From Gymnogyps californianus (lineage: Eukaryota > Chordata > Aves > Accipitriformes > Cathartidae): a stretch of DNA of 64,000 nucleotides. A model generated the notes under the pieces. That model searched no databases and was not told where the DNA came from. It saw only the letters and a program-made list of their open reading frames with translations. Position 1 is the stretch's first letter. The number at the start of each line of letters is the position of its first letter. A program made the position numbers and the translations under genes. The stretch lies in the NCBI RefSeq assembly GCF_018139145.2, contig NC_059476.1, forward strand, positions 12,393,001 through 12,457,000, read 5' to 3'. Positions 27,993 through 38,737 of this stretch are shown here, piece by piece.

Positions 27993-30019
27993 CGTGGAAC
28001 ACGACACCAAACCAGGAGCCATCACCCTCACACTAAGGTTTGAAGCTCTCAAGCCTTCTTTCACTATCTAACTTCTCAATGAATCCAAAGAAAATCTCAA
28101 CTTTTTAGTAGCAAACATTTTCCAGTTTACTGATGATTTTGAAGTGACACCCCCCCCTTAGCCTAGATTAAGAGCATGCCATAACTAAAGATACTTTCTT
28201 ATCTAACCAAATTTATTAAAATTTGTTTGTCTTAACTAATAATCCAGACCACAAATTATCCACAAAACAGCCATGTACTTGCTAGGATATTTAAAAGAAA
28301 TATCTCAAAATCTCATTTGCGATGAGATACAATGACTTGTGTTATCTTGAATACGGAAAAGAAACAAAAGTGTTTCCCTATATGCCAAGTGACTCAAAGG
28401 TAATATAGGAAGCAGTGCAGACTCTCTGGCAAACAGATCTAACATTAACACACAACGAGTAAGTTACTGCTTGTTCCCTAAGGGTCAAATAGCTTTTAGT
28501 CATCTTGACCTGCCAAAAAATGCTACACAAAACACAACTACCCCCCCAAGAACCCTACCAGAAGCCACACCACCATCTACCACCATCTCTCGTACAGCAA
28601 CCAGCATTTTGAAACATAGCTTGAAGAAAAGCCTGTGATGTAACGGGAAGCAATGTTATTAAATAATATAGATTGCATTCTTCTAAGTCAATACCAAAAC
28701 AGTGACCAACTCAGTTTTTGAAACAGCAGCACTACAAAAATGCAGAATTGATTTACAAGGGAAATAATAGCCAGAGGTTGCTATGGCTGCTAAAGTTACA
28801 GGACATTTTTTAAAGAAACAAAAATTTTTATCCAGTTTTAAAAAGCTGGCAAAGGCAATTTTATGCACCAGCTCAAAGTCACACAAGTTATTCTCCTAAA
28901 TTAAAATTGTGTTTTTAAAGCATTATCGTTCCAACACCATCCGCAGCGTGGCAAGGATGTTTGTTGCAGTCTTAACTAGCAACAATGATTTTAACAAGGG
29001 AAAAACTAGCAGCTTTCTGCCATCTTTTATCTCAGTTTTTGATCTGTAAAACATTCTACTTACAAAAGGAAACAAACTAACATTGGCCTGTCTTAAAACA
29101 TTATTCATTTTTCTCTCTTACATGTTAATTTCTGATGATTTGCACGGCAAATAGTGTCTTATGCCAGGTCATTTGGCCTGTAACAAGTTGAGCTGAACAA
29201 AAGCAGGCAGCCCCGTGTGCAATGTCACCTCTAACATCACATGCAACAGGGACAGTTCCAGCACAGTTACACTGAACCCAGCTCGGTTCATCCAGCCCTG
29301 TCGAACAACCAGCACTCATTTCATAACCAGCAAAGGGTCGACAGAAGAGCTGCAGTACACCTCGCTGACTGACAGTGAAACATCCCCATTCACCCAGATC
29401 GCTCAAGTCCACCCACTCTACAAGCAATGCAAAGTCTCTGGCGTGAGAGGCACCACCTGGACCTCTACTTTGGGTTAGATGATCACAGTGTACACGACAG
29501 CCTAACTGCACCACCCTAAAATCATCATTTCCTTAAATAAAAATGTCAGCTGCCTCAATCTGCAGGCAAGAGTCAAGGATAATGACTGATTTAACCAAGA
29601 GACCACTAAATCCCCAGATATCCTAAAGCGTAGCAGCACTCCATCTATTGGTCAAGAATTAAGGACGTGCTTAATCATCATCATCGTGCACTAACCTCGA
29701 TCATTAAACACTCAGCCCCTAAATAGCCCACTCCTTCCTCACTGCTTAGGGCTTCATGCTCTCCCAGCGAAAACTAAACGTAAGTAATAATGTCTTCTGA
29801 AAAATAATGTGAGTATCGCTAAAAGTGTTAATGTGAAAATCTCTAAAGTTAAAACTGGTATACGCTATTAATCCCACAATTATAATTTTGTTTCATTGAG
29901 GAGCACATGAACTCCTTACTCAAAGTAGCATGGAGGAGCTCATCCGATAACGGCCAAAGAGCCCACTGCGTTCCCAGAGTTCACACCTTCTTTCCCTGCA
30001 AGTACTGGATGCCACCAAG

Positions 30020-30340
30020 GAGGCTCGAATGAGGAGTTCACACGCTGTTTCCAGCCAGGCCACTTACGTGACAGGGTGTGCAGACCGGAGAACTCCCTGG
30101 TACAAGAGACGTGCCGGCAAACCCTGGCAGGGAGGCGAAAGGGAGCCTTTCACAGCAGATCTGCTGCCAAAGCAGCCACGCGCAGAACTGCCCCGGCTGG
30201 CGCCGCTCCCCCCCAAAGCCACCACCGTCCCTTCCCAGCAGATCACACACAGCCATATGTCTGCCACACCTGTGCTTTATTCCAGTCACCAGCAACTGGA
30301 CCAGCAGGCAGGTGAGACAGCCTGAAGCTGCCCCAGGCAC
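30020..30340 (-). other. GC-rich patch with a strong - strand splice donor
   Basis: GC content is clearly higher than in the neighbouring intron-like DNA. On the - strand a donor-like CAC|GTAAGT falls with the last exon base at 30068. A GC-rich patch ending in a good donor, 1.5-2 kb inside the putative gene, could be an alternative or second untranslated ADD3 exon. No transcript evidence is available, so this is a candidate only. Open frames here are probably products of the high GC. Confidence 0.2.
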
Positions 30341-31506
30341 ACCAAAGCCCTTCTTTAAAGGCTGAGGTCACATTTATCAGCTTCATTCCTCTAGTACCAA
30401 AGCTGATTCAAGCAACAACTTCTCCCACACAATTAGTAATTCAGCAATTTCATACATTCATGCTTTTATAACCCTTGGCCAATTATTTTTTGCTCAGATA
30501 TTCATTGCCATTGATTTTATCTATTTGTTTTAAAACTTAACTCCTCCACATAGTGGCACCACACAGATGAGGCATAATCCTACACATTTTTCCTCTGCTT
30601 GGTATCACATCACTACGCTCCAGACACGAGTCCAGGACCCATGGATGAAACCCAGCACATTCAGCCTCAACCCGCCCGTAACATAACACGGCTGAGAAGA
30701 CAGAAACAGAAGCAACCCACCTCCATGACCGGCTGCAGCGGTTGTTGCTTTTGAGGCATGCTCTACCCTACTTGCAGAGCCTGTCCAAGGCTTCCCTGCT
30801 AAAAATCACATTGTTCGGCCATGCAGACTCTGCCTGCCTGCCCTCTAGTCTGGGACGAACACCAATTGATAAATCCGCTCTGAATTCCTAAATAAGCTTT
30901 TTAATGTGAGATGAAAATTATCTTCGGGTGAGACCAAAACTGAGGAACAAACTCCCAAAAGGCCCATCGTAATCCTCATTTCTGGAGCCTAAAGTTCAAG
31001 GCAGCAATCTTGAATTTTGTCCTCGCTAATATAAACACACAATGAAAATAATTCCCAACTGCTAACAAAACACCGCGCTGCCTGACCACCGCGAATCCCC
31101 CAGAAGCGAGCGGCGCAGGGCTGATGCTCGCCACGCCGGTAGGTACGCATTGCCGTGACCAGAATGTGTGTGCCTGCACTTGAAAATCGCATTCCTGGGC
31201 TCCCCGCACCATTATCGACGGCAAAGGTGGAGCCGTGCGCGAGTAAACATATAAAAAGCCCAAAGAATACAGATTTTAACAAGTTTTCTGAGACTCATAG
31301 GGAGCCCGGAGCCTTGCGGCGGACCATAATTATAATAATTACTTTCAAGGTTTTATTTGATTAGCAGAGTTTCCGAGCATTATTTCAAGCCCTGTCCTTT
31401 TCAGCTCAGCGCTGAGGCAGAGAGACACCACTGCAGCATCTCCCCCGGCCGGAGGGCTGGCGTATACCCACGGAGAAGTTCCCCCTCAGCCCCACGGCGA
31501 CCGCAG

Positions 31507-31526
31507 CCCCCCCCCCCCCCCCCCCC
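31507..31526 (+). repeat. poly-C run (C20)
   Basis: An uninterrupted run of 20 C inside the left CpG island. The - strand carries G20, with quadruplex potential. Confidence 0.9.
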
Positions 31527-31595
31527 GCCTCAGCCCGCTGGCAGCCGCAGCCCCGCGCTAGCCTCGCAGCCGTGAGGCGGCTGAGGGAACGGGGC

Positions 31596-31608
31596 GGGGG
31601 GGGGGGGG
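31596..31608 (+). repeat. poly-G run (G13)
   Basis: An uninterrupted run of 13 G, immediately preceded by GGGGC, inside the left CpG island. Confidence 0.9.
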
Positions 31609-31848
31609 AGCGCTCCAGGCCTCCGGCCGCCCCTTCCCCCTTCCCCAACAGCGGCAGCGGTTCGGCCACAGCTCCGCAACGGCCGTTACCGCCCGCGTTC
31701 GGCGGGAAAGAAGAGGATCTCCCCCCCGCCGCCGCCGCCGCCTCCTCCTCCCTCTCCCCACACCGCGGGAGCGTTACCTCAGCGGGCCCGCGCCTTTGTG
31801 CTTCAGTCCATCCCTCCTCGCCGGCGGCGGGAGCGCCAGCACCACCGC

Positions 31849-31898
31849 GGCGAGCGAGCGAGCGAGCAAGCAAGCAAGCAAGCGAGCGGGCGGGCGGG
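31849..31898 (+). repeat. tetranucleotide microsatellite (GAGC/AAGC/GGGC)
   Basis: Tandem 4-base units change along the tract from GCGA-type to GCAA-type and then GCGG-type. It lies in the part of the CpG island that would be transcribed if the - strand donor at 31778 is used, so it may lie in a 5' untranslated region. Confidence 0.85.
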
Positions 31899-32019
31899 GA
31901 AGGGGCGGCACACTATGTGGCAGGAAGGGACACCTGAGCTCCTCCCCCCGCGCCCGCCCGCCCGCTGTGGCTCACTATCTGGCAGCGAGCGGGGACTCGC
32001 CCGCCGCCCTTCCCTTGCC

Positions 32020-32115
32020 GCCCCTCGGCCAAGTTTGAAGCCGGGGGAGGGTGAGGGGGGGGGCGGCCGCCGCCCCCCCCTCACCCTCCCCCGGCTTCAA
32101 ACTTGGCCGAGGGGC
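32020..32115. repeat. inverted repeat with 43-bp perfect arms
   Basis: Bases 32020-32062 are exactly the reverse complement of 32073-32115, separated by a 10-base GC-only spacer (32063-32072) that itself contains the palindrome GCGGCCGC. Each arm carries a CCAAGTTTGAAG core, GGGTGA and a G8 or C8 tract, so this is not just low-complexity GC. The folded form would be a very stable hairpin in DNA or RNA. It lies in the centre of the left CpG island. It could be a real promoter palindrome or an assembly fold-back artefact. Confidence 0.95.
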
Positions 32116-32573
32116 TGCGGCACCGCCGGTGTCCTCCATTGTTGTCCCCGGCCCAACTCGGCGCGCCTCGGCCGCGGCTGTACCTGCAGTGCGGGGCCGG
32201 CAACGCCGCTCGTCCCCCGGCGAGGCATCCCTCCGGGAGCGTTTATCGCTGAAGGGCCATGGCGAGCGGGGGTCTGACGTGAGGAGATGGACTCCGCAAT
32301 GCCGCGGCTGAGGTGGTGGTGGGGAATAAAATGAGGTGTATGTGGGAGCAATGAATTTAAAAAAACCCACAACCACCCCCCCTCAAAAAAAAATCTGTTT
32401 TGAAATGGAATTTTGAGAGATTTAAACGGTCTTTGGGGCTGAAAGGCTGCAGAACGCTTCTCCAGATGACTCGTGCTGCTGTGGAGAAGGCTCTCGCGCC
32501 ATCCACGGGGAGAAAGCGGCCCTGGCTAAAAAAGCTGCACGAAATGCAAATCTCATTTTGGCAAAAGCTACCC

Positions 32574-32592
32574 TTTTTTTTTTTTTTTTTTT
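32574..32592 (+). repeat. poly-T run (T19)
   Basis: An uninterrupted run of 19 T shortly outside the CpG island. Confidence 0.9.
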
Positions 32593-33846
32593 GGCTTTCT
32601 GTAATTGTTCTGCTTTGCAGCTGAAATAATCTCTGTTTTGGTTCCCCACCCAAAGTTACTGGTTTCTTGGTTTCGGGGCTGGTTTGCTTACATCTAAGCA
32701 GTTCTGACCAGCCGTTTGAAGTTATAGAAGCACTGGGTGATAGTTGTCCTTTATATGCAAAGAAGTCTGTATTTTAATTACATTTTTAATTATTTCTAAA
32801 ACTCAGAAGTTGTCTCAAATATGCTTAAAAGGCTTAAAAGTTCCTTTTGAAATCAGCAATATTGCTTACAGGTATAAAATTACTCACACAAGTAACTTCA
32901 CGTAGGTTCGGGGACAAAACCTTTTAATTCTGCGTACTGCTCGCTTTTAAAGAGCCTCTCGGGGACTGTAATCACGGAGAAATGAGCAGGGCTGGAGCAA
33001 GAGCAGGGTGAAGACATCGCCTGCCTGGGACCCTCTTCTGATGGAGTCACCAAAGAGGCTCCAGCCCTGCTGGCTGCTGCCACCACATCAGTACAGGAGC
33101 TACAAGTCCATCACAGAAAGGCGAGCAAGGCCGCTCAGGAGCTAGAGAGGTCCTTGGAGAAAAAAATGCTTGAGGCACCAAACTATCCAGCCACAAGGTA
33201 TTTGATTTGGATAGGGAGAGGATGCAGAACATGTTTTAACTTTGCAAATGTATACCCAGCGCTGAGATGGCTCTACCTGACCAGACCAGCGCTATGGGCA
33301 CCTGTGGGTACTGGCCGCTAATAATAGGATGAGGTGGTACAGCATCTGTTATTTAATACAAGACCTCTAACTATCTGGTGGTTGCAGGAAATTAAAACTT
33401 ACCTGGGGCACAGGAAGAATATATACCTACATGCAGAGTGCGCTGTGAAGGTTGAAGCAATTGGCTTTCTCCAATTTGCGTATTTATTCAGTGTAATGCT
33501 CATGGAATTAGTAGGGCTGTTCCTTGCACATTCAGCCCCTCTTTTTTATTTCCTTTCAGAACAAATTACAGCTGTATCATGTTTTAATAAACTTTCAACC
33601 TGAAAAGGCCAAGAAATGACAAACTTTAGGTGTGGTTTTGAAAGTAAGGGTGATACTGCAATGAAATCGGTGGATCGGGACTTGCCTCAGCTTCTGCACT
33701 CTGGCCCAGAAAACTGCTTAGCTAGAGACAGTGCAGGCACAAGAGCCATTGGGTATGAACTGGCCACACACAGATTTCAGCTGGAAATTAGACAAGGGTT
33801 GTTAACCATTAGAGCAATCAGATTCCACCTTTACCGGGGCAGGGCT

Positions 33847-33858
33847 GGGGGGGGGGGG
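33847..33858 (+). repeat. poly-G run (G12)
   Basis: An uninterrupted run of 12 G in otherwise mixed sequence. Confidence 0.9.
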
Positions 33859-36800
33859 TATTTGGAATGGAAAAATCTCACTGCTTTTGAGATGAAGTTT
33901 ATTAAAGTCATTATATGATGCATTGTCTGCAACAGCAGGGGACAGACTTGATGTCTCAGGAGCTTGATTTGAGTGCTAAGGTGCTGCGTGACATTGATCA
34001 CATACCTTGAGATTTGAATTTCAGAGGCAGCAGTTGTTTATCCCAGCAGAATGCTTTCAGGCATGTAAAGATGCCTTTCGTGTTTATTGTAGGGTGAGTT
34101 TTCTTCTCCTGGGCATGTGGATGAGTTTTACTTTAGTCCTGGAAAGATTATGGAGATGACAAGTCCTCATGATTCAGGCCATAAATGGATTACAAGCAGG
34201 ATCACGAAGAAACTTTCCTGCAAGGGAGAGACTTCTCCCATTAGTTCTGGAGGTTTTGTTCCCTCCTTCAAACAACTGCCAGGTGCTGCTGGAAGGTCAC
34301 TGGCCTCGGCCAGTTCTAGTTAGGCAGGTCTCCATGCTGCAGCTCCTGCGGATGATGCAGCAAAGGGAGATCTCTGCCTGTGCTGCCTGCCTGCAAGCTC
34401 CTGCGGTGCCTGGGGGCTGCTGCATAGACATCCTTCTGTGGAGTAGGAGAGGTAACATCTAGAGCAGGGAGGACAGATAATAGCCAGGACTGTTCTTTTG
34501 GGGTCAGACTGTAGCTTAGTGTTAAAAAAACCACTTAACGAGTGAAATCAAACCCATGGTAAGGTACCATAGCATTGCATTTTTGGAGAGTGGGTCCTCA
34601 GACATACATCCAGCTCTGCTACTCTCTTTGGACCTCACAGTGTTGCTCCCTGTCTGCCATGTCAATGAAACCCTCTCTCTGTACGTTTCCTGCTAAATAC
34701 ATTGCAAAAAATCCACACAACAGGTAAAGCGTTTCCTTTTTGGGGACCCGATCCAGCAGAAATACTTTGCCACTTCACTGCAGCCTTTTCACCCTCTGTA
34801 AAGCCATGTGTCTAATCAGTGGACCTAGCTGAGCTACTCATTAGAAACTTGGCCAAACCACAAACATTTGTTTCCTTGCTTTATGCCAAACTCTGAGAAA
34901 GGAGGAGGGAGTGGCATGGAGCTCATGTTAATGAGTTCTTCATTCCCCACAGAGAGATAATCAGAGCACTGCTCAGAGATTCATCAACATTTTTTATTAG
35001 CACTTTAATGACCTACATGTTGGGGTTTTTTTTTAAGGAGTTACTTCAGCTAAGAGCTAGATAATTCCTCATGCAGCTGTGGTTTAGGAAGCAGCTCAGG
35101 GGACGTGCATGCCAAATTACTTCAGCTCTAGTTAAAAAAAATATATATACCACAAGGTTTCCTGGGTGCCTCCTTTTTCAATCAAGGGCATTATGTCCTC
35201 AATCCATCTCTTCTGGGTTATGTGTGTGGGGGGGTTGGTTTCTTTTGCAATCTTTGCAGCTTCAAGAGCTGTACAGCAAAATGCCAGACACTGGTGGTAC
35301 TGCATGTTCCCCACGGACAAAGGACCGTAACAGCTCCCTGACCCTGGTCACTCCGGGAGGCAGGCTCCTTTGGGAGCGATGAAAGGCATTGCCAGGGACC
35401 AGCACTGATCCTACAGACCGCTTCAGCTTCAGCTGGCTGTGTGAGGAACAAAGTTTCTAAATGCTGAGGGCTGGAGCCTCTTCCACGCTGCTGCAGGGTG
35501 AACCTCTAGCCAAGGGATTCCCCAGTGCCTGCTGAGGAGTCTGCGGCCCCGCGCATATGCTGGGAGACCTCGCCGCAGCCATCTATACATTACGGCGAGA
35601 GCCGATGGTGGGAGAGCACTCTCAAGGGCTTGGCGGAGGCTGCTCAGAAATTACCCGAAGTTCAGTATTTGCAGCTCTCCTCCCATAAGGAACCACCATG
35701 GTGGCAGTCAATAACGGCAGCTGCTCCAGAGTCCCTTTGGTTTAAAAGGGAGAGAGCTGCTGGACTTTTGCTGTCACTTAGGAGGGCCGTCAGCTGGAAA
35801 TTGCTGCACAATCTCTTCCCATGCCTCCCCCGCTCCCCAGTGGCCAGATTTCCTTCTGGTCTTCTGGAGGGAGCTGTGAGAATATATAAAGACAGGGATG
35901 TAGTCAAATACTGCAGGATAACCGGGGTTATGAGAGTATTATAAAGGAATACTATTTACTTTTTCCTGAATCAAACCCCAAGTGTTTCCTGTCAGACCTC
36001 AGTACAATGGGACACAAACGTACAGTCCATTACGTTCACATTTCCTCCAAACAGCCGTCTCTTTCCTTCGAACGTAGAGGACAGGAAAGGATGCTTTCTG
36101 CCCCGACTCATGTCTCTCAACTGACTTTATCTATCTATCTCATTCGAAAAGGGGTTTGAGACATTCAGCATTGGCTGTCTTCAGTAGGTTGCCTCCCTTC
36201 TAATGCCTACTGCCTCAGGATTGGAGAGGTTGTAAATATGGAGGAATTCCTTTGAAATCAAAGAGAGCTTCACTGGGGTAACATCAGCATGAATGGAAGC
36301 AAAATGAGGTCCATGGGGAATAAAATGCTAAGGCTGGGGGAAAAAAAAATCAAGTTTCACAGCACTAGTCCAGAAGAATAGTAGCTCATATCATATAAAA
36401 ACCCCATAGTTCTCATTTCCTCCTTATCCCTTCAGGACAGGAAAGAACATCCTGCTCTTCTAATATGAGGAAAATACAAGTTATTTTTGGAAGCAAAAAC
36501 TCATGTTCAGAGAACATTTTTAAAAAGACATCTCTAATCTGTGATTCTGATGATGCATTTGGAGCACAGTACATCCTTTCGCATCAAGAAACCCACGTTT
36601 GTCGGCTCGGCATAAGGTTTATGTTGGTTGAACAACAAGTTGGGAATTCTTTGTCAGCACACTAACTGTGACTTGAAGCTAAATTGCCATTTCTGACGGG
36701 GGTGTGCTGTCGCCAGACCCACACCTGGTGGGAAGCCCAGTACAACTGCCTGGGGGAGAGGAGCATGGAAGTACAGGAGTGTAAGGTCATGGGCTGGGGG

Positions 36801-37059
36801 ATGTGAGTGTTGATTCAGTAGCTCTGAAAAAGGCTTTCTGTAACTATCCTGGACTCCAGGGTAAGCTTCCACTTTCTTCTTCGTTATCCCAAGACAAATT
36901 GGACATAGGACAAAGTCAGAGTCACCCCCCGCCCTCAGTGGTGATGTATCTTTGCACGCTGTGCTTGTTGTTCTAACTCTGGACCCGCAGAGGAGCATGT
37001 GGCGTAATTTCCTGCACAAAAGTTTTGAAGTTTAGAGCATCAAGCCAAATTCAGGCCCT

Positions 37060-37380
37060 TTTGGGCAAACTGTTGCTTTTCATATTTGATGGATCACTTG
37101 AAAGGACAGCACAGAGATGAAATCTGTTATTTGTTAATCTGCAAATTTGTTAATCTGCATAAACAATATTAATTCATGACTAATGTTTGATTTTGGATTG
37201 TGCATAGGTAACTGTTACTCCCAAAGCCTCTTTTGAAGCAAATAAGATCGAAGAACATATGTTAGCGCAATCTCTAATGATAAGGATAAACAAATTGTAG
37301 AGGAGTTAATAATTTACCAATTCAAGATTAACAAATGGCTAATGTACTATAAAAAGAGTTCCACTTTCCCTTTAAAAACC
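37060..37380. promoter_or_regulatory. candidate enhancer-like non-coding element
   Basis: TTTGTTAATCTGCA occurs twice in register, at 37130-37143 and 37146-37159, followed by TAAACAATATTAATTCATG. These words resemble HNF1 or homeodomain (GTTAAT), POU octamer-like (ATCTGCATAA) and forkhead (TAAACAAT) sites. The block is AT-rich yet free of simple repeats and has no coding potential. The enhancer role is inferred. Confidence 0.3.
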
Positions 37381-38710
37381 ATTCATAGACTGTAAGATTT
37401 TAGCTCCTCTCAGTGTCAAGGGCCCCAAATACCTAAGCAGACTCTCGGGAATGACCTCATCTGTAGTTTCTGAGTGTATTCCCAGGGATGCGTAATGCTA
37501 GGAAAGGCCGGATCGAAAGCTGGGGGGCAGGAGCTCGCTGCCCCAGTGCGGCAGGGCTCCCCAAAGAGCAGCACGGGCCAGCAGTGCCTGTGCGGAGCTC
37601 CCTGGCACTCGCCTGCGGCGTGCAAGTGTGCGCTCAGCGCAGCGTCCTTCTGTCACTGCAGCCATCGAGAGCACGCTTAAAAAATCCATCCAGAGATATT
37701 CCTATGAAGTCAGTGGATTACTCACATACTTAAAGCACTGATTTCCCTGGCGGGACAAACTGTGTTCAGTGGTTTTCATACTAAAGGACGTGAGATTCCT
37801 TCTGCTGACTGTCTCGGTTTGTTCTCAGACAGGAAGCGGAGAAGGGCAGCGGGACCGATGATCAGGTCTGTGCAAACAGACCCTGGAAACTCAAAACAAA
37901 TCAGTTGCAGAGGTATGTGGATATTGTGCGAGAGAAAAACCTTTGCTTGTCTTTGCCCAGCAAATCCTGGTAATTCTTCAGAATGTGTTTTAACCAGCTC
38001 CAAGTCTGTCTCTTTCCCTGCTGATGACTTACCCTAAATTGCAAAGTCAGTGGTTTTAACCGGGGTATCTGAACTCTCTGGGACTTCGCAGGGGAAAGAT
38101 AAATGAATCTACACAGCAGACTTCAGTGTCACAGCTGTTTTGCTAAGGGAGATAAGGAAACTGTGGAGGAGTAAAAGCACAAATGCCCTTTAACAACAGT
38201 AATGTGTAATTCTACGTACCATCACTTATATACTAGAAAATAATACACAGATCCACTAAGTAGAGTTGAATGTGTGTAAGTGTTATACGGCAGAAGGAGC
38301 AGCTCAAACTACTGTGCAGAAAACAGACCTTGGATTGTCTAAAGATAGATGGCGAAAAGCTATCAAACATCAACAGAGTTCCCTAGGCTTCACCAGAGTG
38401 GGAGATACATCAGTACAAATTGAGTCTCTGGCCCCCTGCAGCTCTGCAAATCATCAAAAAAGACATTAATGTCATTAGCAAAACCAACAAACGTGCCTAT
38501 ACTTATTACTTGTTTGTAATAAGATTTGTCTAGTGTATAATTAGCAGGCTGCAGAAGTCTTTTACGACCTCCGAGAACAGTCTCTCTGCCACGCTAAGGT
38601 TCACTGGAAAATTCCTGTTCTTTCCATGTAGTTACAACTTCCCCATCAGTTTCTACCCTCTCAGATGGACTGACATTAGCATATGCAACATGTCATATAA
38701 ATCCATGTGA

Positions 38711-38737
38711 ACTATATATATATACACATACACACGC
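38711..38737 (+). repeat. TA/CA dinucleotide microsatellite
   Basis: An alternating TATATATA stretch passes into CACATACACACGC. It is short and imperfect. Confidence 0.85.

Larger units (their letters stand above)
1..31400 (-). other. ADD3: AT-rich non-coding DNA, putative ADD3 intron 1
   Basis: No stretch here reads as a conserved protein on either strand. Open frames are short (mostly under 110 codons, longest about 160) and none matches a family I recognise. I looked on the - strand for the first coding exon of gamma-adducin and did not find it. Base composition is AT-rich, with scattered A, T and G runs, as in a large vertebrate intron. The assignment to ADD3 intron 1 is an inference: human ADD3 lies head to head with XPNPEP1 and has a very long first intron, and a CpG island sits at the right edge of this block. 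It could equally be intergenic if the island belongs to a different transcript. Smaller elements inside the block are listed separately. Confidence 0.45.
31400..32300 (-). promoter_or_regulatory. ADD3: CpG island, putative ADD3 promoter and 5' untranslated exon
   Basis: This block is very GC-rich and dense in CpG, with GCC/CCT triplet runs, C20 and G13 runs and GAGC/AAGC tetranucleotides, and sits sharply against AT-rich sequence on both sides. It is a typical TATA-less housekeeping promoter. Two donor-like sites fit leftward transcription: GAG|GTAACG with the last exon base at 31778, and CAG|GTACAG with the last exon base at 32184, both on the - strand. Naming it ADD3 rests on the known human head-to-head arrangement of ADD3 (gamma-adducin, a spectrin-actin junction protein of the membrane skeleton) with XPNPEP1. 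No ADD3 coding sequence is visible in the window. The island may also start a divergent non-coding transcript to the right, as human has an antisense RNA at ADD3. Confidence 0.6.
32300..37050. other. gene-free interval right of the CpG island
   Basis: No coding exon is recognisable. The block holds a T19 run (32574-32592), a G12 run (33847-33858) and moderately GC-balanced unique sequence. Open frames reach about 140 codons but show no known family. Confidence 0.6.

Noticed and set aside
31406..32376. Several 90-160-codon frames on both strands across the left CpG island
   Set aside because: The products are Gly, Pro, Arg and Ala runs from GC-rich simple repeats, and the inverted repeat makes both strands read similar peptides. 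No coding signature.
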